This document shows, piece after piece, positions 42,690-43,165 of a DNA stretch of 43,165 bases. The notes under the pieces were generated by a model. The model ran no database searches. It saw only the letters and a list, made by a program, of their open reading frames with translations, and was not told the origin of the DNA. Location: NCBI GenBank assembly GCA_015490605.1, contig WFXL01000150.1, positions 1 through 43,165 of the forward strand, in the 5' to 3' direction. The DNA is from Rhodospirillales bacterium (GTDB lineage: Bacteria > Pseudomonadota > Alphaproteobacteria > Geminicoccales > Geminicoccaceae). A program made the position numbers and the translations under genes. How positions within the stretch are numbered: position 1 is the first letter of the stretch; each line of letters starts with the position of its first letter.

Positions 42690-43165
42690 GGCCCATTGCC
42701 GTCCGCGGGCGGGCGACCGCCTGCGGGCGCCCGCGCCAGTGCCGGTGGCGTGCGCACCACCGCCTCGGGCAAAAGCCGCATGAGGTCGGCTGCGAGGTGG
42801 CGGCCCGTCTCCACCACCTCCGGCACCACCACCGTCGCCCCGAGCTCGAGATAGGCCTCCACCTCCTCCTCGAGATGGGCCCGCACCAGGACCGGCATCT
42901 CGGGGAAGAGATAGCGCACGAAGGCCATCACCCGGCGGGTGCGGGCAGGGCCGTCGAGGGCCAGCACCAGCGCCCGCGCCTCGGCGAGGCGGACATCATC
43001 CAGCACGTCGGGCTGGGTGACGTCGCCATAGTAGAAGGGCAGGCCCCGGCGGCGGGCGGCCTCCACCCGCACCGGATCGCGATCGAGGCCGATCACCGGC
43101 ACGCCCGCCGCCTGCAGGCTCTCCACCACCTGCCGACCGACGCTGCCAGCCCCCGCCACCACCAC
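42620..43165 (-). CDS. KefC/KefB-like potassium efflux protein, C-terminal TrkA-N part (truncated by window edge)
   Basis: [71 protein letters not shown]. Confidence 0.85.
   Translation of the reverse strand: MVVAGAGSVGRQVVESLQAAGVPVIGLDRDPVRVEAARRRGLPFYYGDVTQPDVLDDVRLAEARALVLALDGPARTRRVMAFVRYLFPEMPVLVRAHLEEEVEAYLELGATVVVPEVVETGRHLAADLMRLLPEAVVRTPPALARAPAGGRPPADGNGPQEAGGSASSASISAFTSSPSHS

Overview
The window is a GC-rich, alphaproteobacterium-like chromosomal segment made mostly of recognisable housekeeping and metabolic genes. They include a cobalamin cluster (cobI fragment, cobL, cobH, cbiX), a c-type cytochrome/DUF302/YqaA set, ybgC-ruvBAC-yebC, and a TPP-riboswitch-led thiM-thiE-thiD-(TRAP SBP)-thiZXY operon. 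They also include a GMC oxidoreductase pair, mmsA, alaS-recA, radC, sfsA, a cinA-like gene, two FAD-linked oxidases, cueR/copA, an ABC ATPase, an acyl-CoA synthetase, argH/tlpA and a KefC-like fragment. The parts that do not fit this background are: (1) an AT-rich island at the 3' end of alaS (~20258-21715) with an orphan ParA ATPase and a 126-aa partner, next to a truncated gene remnant that is absent from the ORF track; (2) a second AT-rich, largely ORF-less island (~31395-32035) at the 3' end of an FAD-oxidase gene, carrying a degenerate tandem array with an exact 26-bp period; (3) two near-identical CueR/HmrR-type operators 30 kb apart, one upstream of copA and one upstream of a cytochrome c-DUF302-YqaA gene set; (4) an orphan TRAP solute-binding protein translationally embedded in the thiamine operon; (5) a secreted hyperacidic Asp/Ser-rich low-complexity protein. 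All calls come from reading the sequence and supplied translations; no database search was run.
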